Assembly: GCA_000435675.1 (NCBI GenBank)
Contig: FR895150.1
Location: forward strand, 1-10,185
Length of the DNA: 10,185 bases
Source of the DNA: Eggerthella sp. CAG:298
GTDB lineage: Bacteria; Actinomycetota; Coriobacteriia; Coriobacteriales; Eggerthellaceae
Direction of reading: 5' to 3'
A program made the translations under genes and the position numbers. How positions within the stretch are numbered: the first letter of the stretch is position 1; every line of letters starts with the position of its first letter. Shown here piece by piece: positions 7,631-10,185 of this stretch. Under the pieces are notes generated by a model. It made no database searches, had not been told where the DNA came from, and saw only the letters and a program-made list of their open reading frames with translations.

Positions 7631-9274
7631 ATGAAAACAATAGCGGTCATACCAGCTCGTGGCGGCTCAAAAGGCATTCCTCGAAAGAACATGAGGCTTA
7701 TGAATGGTAAGCCTCTCATTGCGTATTCGATCGAGAACGCTCTAGCAAGTGCTTTTATCGACACGGTTATTGTCTCTTCTGACTCAGAGGAGATCAGAGA
7801 ATTTGCCCAGCAATATGAGGGAGTTATCGCGCTTGATAGAGATTCTGCTCTTGCCGAAGATGCGGTCACGCTCGATCCTGTCATCTATGATGCGGTGTTG
7901 AGGACAGAACAAGATCAGAATATTTCATTTGATATAGTAGTCACGCTTCAGCCAACTTCTCCTTTGTTAACCGTAGGGACGCTCGATGAAGCTCTGAGTT
8001 GTTTTTCATCAGGTGAATGGGATTCTATGATCAGTGTGGTGAATGCTCCACATCTTAGTTGGATACTTGATGGAGAGGGAAGACCTGTTCCTGATTACGA
8101 AGAGCGCTTGAACAGGCAGATGCTTCCGCCTCATTATCTCGAGACGGGTGCTTTCTTGATCAGCAAGCGCGACGCTGTTTGCAAGGCAAGTCGTCTTGGC
8201 AATGAAGTGACCGTATTCGAAGTGCCTGAGGACCAGGCAACTGATATCGATACGAAACAAGACTGGATCGTATGTGAATCTCTGCTTGCAAAGAAAACCA
8301 TCGCATTTCGTGCCGATGGGTATCGCGAGCTTGGGCTTGGTCATATCTATCGAGCGCTTACGCTTGCCTATGATTTGATCGAGCATGAGGTGGTTTTCAT
8401 ATGTGACGCGCATCATCCTTTGGGTATTGAGAAGCTCAAGGGCGCGAACATGGAGGTCGTTGAAGTAGCGAATGATGACGAGCTTCTTTCATGGCTTGAT
8501 GAACGGCAGATTGACATCTTCGTCAACGACCTGCTCGATACAGCGCCATCATATGTGCAAGCTGTCAAGGAGCGCGTAGGACGATTTGTGAGCTTTGAGG
8601 ATATGGGAGAAGGTGCACGCGTTGCCGATACCGTGATAAATGCCCTTTACGAAGGAGCTTCGCCTCATCACAACACCTACCAAGGCAAAAAATACGTTTG
8701 TTTACGAGATGAATTTCAAGCGGCAATCCCCGCGCAATTCAATGAAGAGGTTTCACGGATCCTTGTTTCGTTTGGTGGAACTGATCCGCTTGACTTAACT
8801 GAGCGAGTGTATCGAATTGCCAAAGAGCTCAACGAAGAAGAGGTGCAAGTCGTATTCGATTTCCTGCTTGGTCCTGGCTATAGCAATGACTCTATTGTTC
8901 CAATCGAGCAACAGGGGATCTATGTAAATCATGATGTGGTTCGAGTGAGCGATCACATGCGCAAAGCAGATATGGCTCTGTCTTCTCAGGGTAGAACTAC
9001 CTATGAACTAGCTGCTATGGGTGTTCCAGCTATCGTTCTCGCTCAAAACGAGCGAGAGCAGCTTCATACTTTTGCGCAGATGGACAACGGTTTCATTAAT
9101 CTTGGACTTGGCAGTGAAGTAATTGATGAAGATATCAAAACTACTATCACCTGGCTTATGGCAGCAACTTCGGTAAGGCGCGAGATGAGGAATCGTATGC
9201 TTGCAAACGACCTTAAAAGTGGTATTAGTCGTGTTCGACAAATTATTCTCGGCGAGGCGTTAGGCGCAGAATAA
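7631..9274 (+). CDS. neuA: NeuA-type CMP-nonulosonate cytidylyltransferase fused to a PseG-like domain
   Basis: Cytosolic two-domain enzyme of 547 residues, about twice the length of a stand-alone NeuA. The N-terminal domain (1 to about 218) is an acylneuraminate cytidylyltransferase that activates a nonulosonic acid with CTP: IPARGGSKGIPRKN (7-20), LQPTSPL (106-112), YLETGAFLIS and ATDIDTKQDW. The C-terminal domain (about 222-547) resembles PseG, the hydrolase that removes UDP from UDP-2,4-diacetamido-2,4,6-trideoxy-beta-L-altrose in pseudaminic acid synthesis: FRADGYRELGLGHIYRALTLA (226 onward) with His238 at the place of the PseG catalytic His, VSFED, and VSFGGTD. The symbol applies to the first domain only; PseF or LegF activity is equally possible. 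Whether the second domain still hydrolyses a UDP-sugar is unknown, as the wider GT-B fold also includes glycosyltransferases. It lies 65 bases after the glycosyltransferase gene; TAA is followed directly by an in-frame TAG. Confidence 0.88.
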   Translation: MKTIAVIPARGGSKGIPRKNMRLMNGKPLIAYSIENALASAFIDTVIVSSDSEEIREFAQQYEGVIALDRDSALAEDAVTLDPVIYDAVLRTEQDQNISFDIVVTLQPTSPLLTVGTLDEALSCFSSGEWDSMISVVNAPHLSWILDGEGRPVPDYEERLNRQMLPPHYLETGAFLISKRDAVCKASRLGNEVTVFEVPEDQATDIDTKQDWIVCESLLAKKTIAFRADGYRELGLGHIYRALTLAYDLIEHEVVFICDAHHPLGIEKLKGANMEVVEVANDDELLSWLDERQIDIFVNDLLDTAPSYVQAVKERVGRFVSFEDMGEGARVADTVINALYEGASPHHNTYQGKKYVCLRDEFQAAIPAQFNEEVSRILVSFGGTDPLDLTERVYRIAKELNEEEVQVVFDFLLGPGYSNDSIVPIEQQGIYVNHDVVRVSDHMRKADMALSSQGRTTYELAAMGVPAIVLAQNEREQLHTFAQMDNGFINLGLGSEVIDEDIKTTITWLMAATSVRREMRNRMLANDLKSGISRVRQIILGEALGAE

Positions 9275-9278
9275 TAGC

Positions 9279-9284
9279 AAGGAG
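9279..9284 (+). promoter_or_regulatory. Strong Shine-Dalgarno for the NeuB-family gene
   Basis: AAGGAG placed 6 bases before the ATG at 9291 is the best ribosome site in the window. The weaker sites of the upstream operon genes suggest that the synthase is translated more efficiently. Confidence 0.7.
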
Positions 9285-9290
9285 CAGCGT

Positions 9291-10185
9291 ATGTCTGATC
9301 TAGTTTCAAGGATCATTTCAGGAAAGTTCACCTTGATCGCTGAAATCGGTGTTAATTATTACGACATCGCCACGCAGAGAGGCATATCTCCTCTTGAGGC
9401 GGCAAAGCTAATGTGCTGCGAGGCAAAAGATGCAGGTATCCACGCAGTGAAGTTCCAGACCTATAAAGCAGAAACACTTGCTGCTGCTGATTCTCCTTCT
9501 TATTGGGATACCTCAGAAGAACCAACCACAAGTCAGCGAGAGCTTTTCAAGAAATTCGACTCCTTCGGCGAAGCGGAGTATAAAGAGCTGGCAGACTATT
9601 GCGAAAAGATTGGGATTGCGTTTTGCTCAACGGCTTTTGATTTTGAATCAGCAGATTATCTTGATTCGATGATGGATGTCTATAAGATCTCTTCATCAGA
9701 CCTGACAAATATTCCTTTTATCGAATATCAAGCCGCAAAGGGAAAGCCCATCATCATGTCGGTGGGTGCAGGTGATCTTGCAGAGATGCAAGCTGCAGTA
9801 GCGGCTGTGCGACGCTTCAATGATCAACCGCTTGTTTTGATGCATTGCGTGCTCGAATATCCGACTCCGTACCAAGATGCGAATCTTCGTCGCATCACTT
9901 CTTTGAAGGCAGCATTTCCTGATGCTATCATCGGGTATTCTGATCATTGCAAGCCTGATGCTTGTGCGGATGTGATTAAAACGGCTTATTCATTGGGCGC
10001 GCATGTGGTAGAGAAGCATTTCACGCTTGATAAGACTTTGCAAGGAAACGACCATTATCATGCCATGGACCCTGAAGACGCAAGAAAGATTATCGATGGA
10101 GTAGCGTTTGTCGAAGAGATAAGTGGCTCGCCTGAACTTGGCTATTCTGAGTCTGAAGTTGCTGCTCGACAAAACGCACGACGCT
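9291..10185 (+). CDS. neuB: NeuB-family nonulosonic acid synthase, 3'-partial
   Basis: Cytosolic synthase that condenses phosphoenolpyruvate with an N-acyl hexosamine-type sugar to make a nine-carbon acid (Neu5Ac, Leg or Pse). 298 codons are read without interruption to the window edge. The TIM-barrel domain is essentially complete, and the C-terminal SAF (antifreeze-like) domain of about 55-60 residues is just beginning (ARQNARR). Motifs are LIAEIGVN with the family catalytic Glu, VKFQTYKAETL, AFCSTAFDFES, YKISSSDLTN, IIMSVGAGDL, LMHCVLEYPTP, IGYSDHC, and VEKHFTLDKTLQGNDHYHAMDP, which includes the Glu and His expected to bind the metal. Two departures from the usual consensus are EIGVNYYD in place of EIGxNHNG and GNDHYHAMDP in place of GPDHxxSLxP, together with an insert around SPSYWDTSEEPTTSQRELF. 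These place it in a divergent NeuB subfamily whose product I cannot name. It starts 16 bases after the NeuA-PseG stop, clearly the same operon. Confidence 0.92.
   Translation, partial: MSDLVSRIISGKFTLIAEIGVNYYDIATQRGISPLEAAKLMCCEAKDAGIHAVKFQTYKAETLAAADSPSYWDTSEEPTTSQRELFKKFDSFGEAEYKELADYCEKIGIAFCSTAFDFESADYLDSMMDVYKISSSDLTNIPFIEYQAAKGKPIIMSVGAGDLAEMQAAVAAVRRFNDQPLVLMHCVLEYPTPYQDANLRRITSLKAAFPDAIIGYSDHCKPDACADVIKTAYSLGAHVVEKHFTLDKTLQGNDHYHAMDPEDARKIIDGVAFVEEISGSPELGYSESEVAARQNARR

Overview
The window reads as a chromosomal segment from a Gram-positive bacterium. My best guess is an actinobacterium of the class Coriobacteriia, Atopobium/Olsenella-like. The guess rests on two things: long secreted proteins made of RICIN (ricin-B-like beta-trefoil) repeats of the LDAAG...GANVxxW...NQKW type, and Ig-like modules with an LKxGTDYTxxY signature. 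Base composition looks like the mid-40s % GC by eye. The taxonomic call is inference; no rRNA or other marker gene is present. All six genes are on the plus strand.

Region 1 (1-4946) encodes two large cell-wall proteins. The first (1-2304, 5' end outside the window) has the tail of one RICIN trefoil, four complete trefoils and a C-terminal L,D-transpeptidase (YkuD) catalytic domain with an SHGC active-site motif. The second (2589-4946) has a signal peptide, an N-terminal GH25 lysozyme/muramidase domain and two tandem [Ig-like + RICIN trefoil] modules. The pair joins one wall-crosslinking and one wall-cleaving enzyme to the same kind of lectin module in opposite domain orders. The 284-base gap between them holds a long perfect hairpin just after the first gene, and a candidate promoter with an embedded 13-bp palindrome further down.

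Region 2 (5044-10185, 3' end outside the window) is a compact run of surface-glycan genes: a Wzx-type flippase, a family-2 glycosyltransferase, a two-domain protein with an N-terminal CMP-nonulosonate (sialic-acid-type) cytidylyltransferase and a C-terminal PseG-like nucleotide-sugar hydrolase domain, and a NeuB-family nonulosonate synthase cut by the window edge. Gaps are 14, 65 and 16 bases, and a plausible sigma-70-type promoter lies at 4974-5002, so this is probably one operon.

Together the region 2 genes suggest synthesis of a nonulosonic acid (sialic, legionaminic or pseudaminic type), its activation with CTP, its transfer into a repeat unit, and flipping of that unit across the membrane. 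The PseG-like domain favours a diamino-type acid (pseudaminic/legionaminic) over plain Neu5Ac, but the substrate cannot be fixed from sequence. The most interesting points are the fused NeuA-PseG protein next to a divergent NeuB, and the possibility that the RICIN domains of the wall enzymes bind a surface glycan, perhaps the one made next door. I saw no tRNA, rRNA, CRISPR array, insertion sequence or phage gene.
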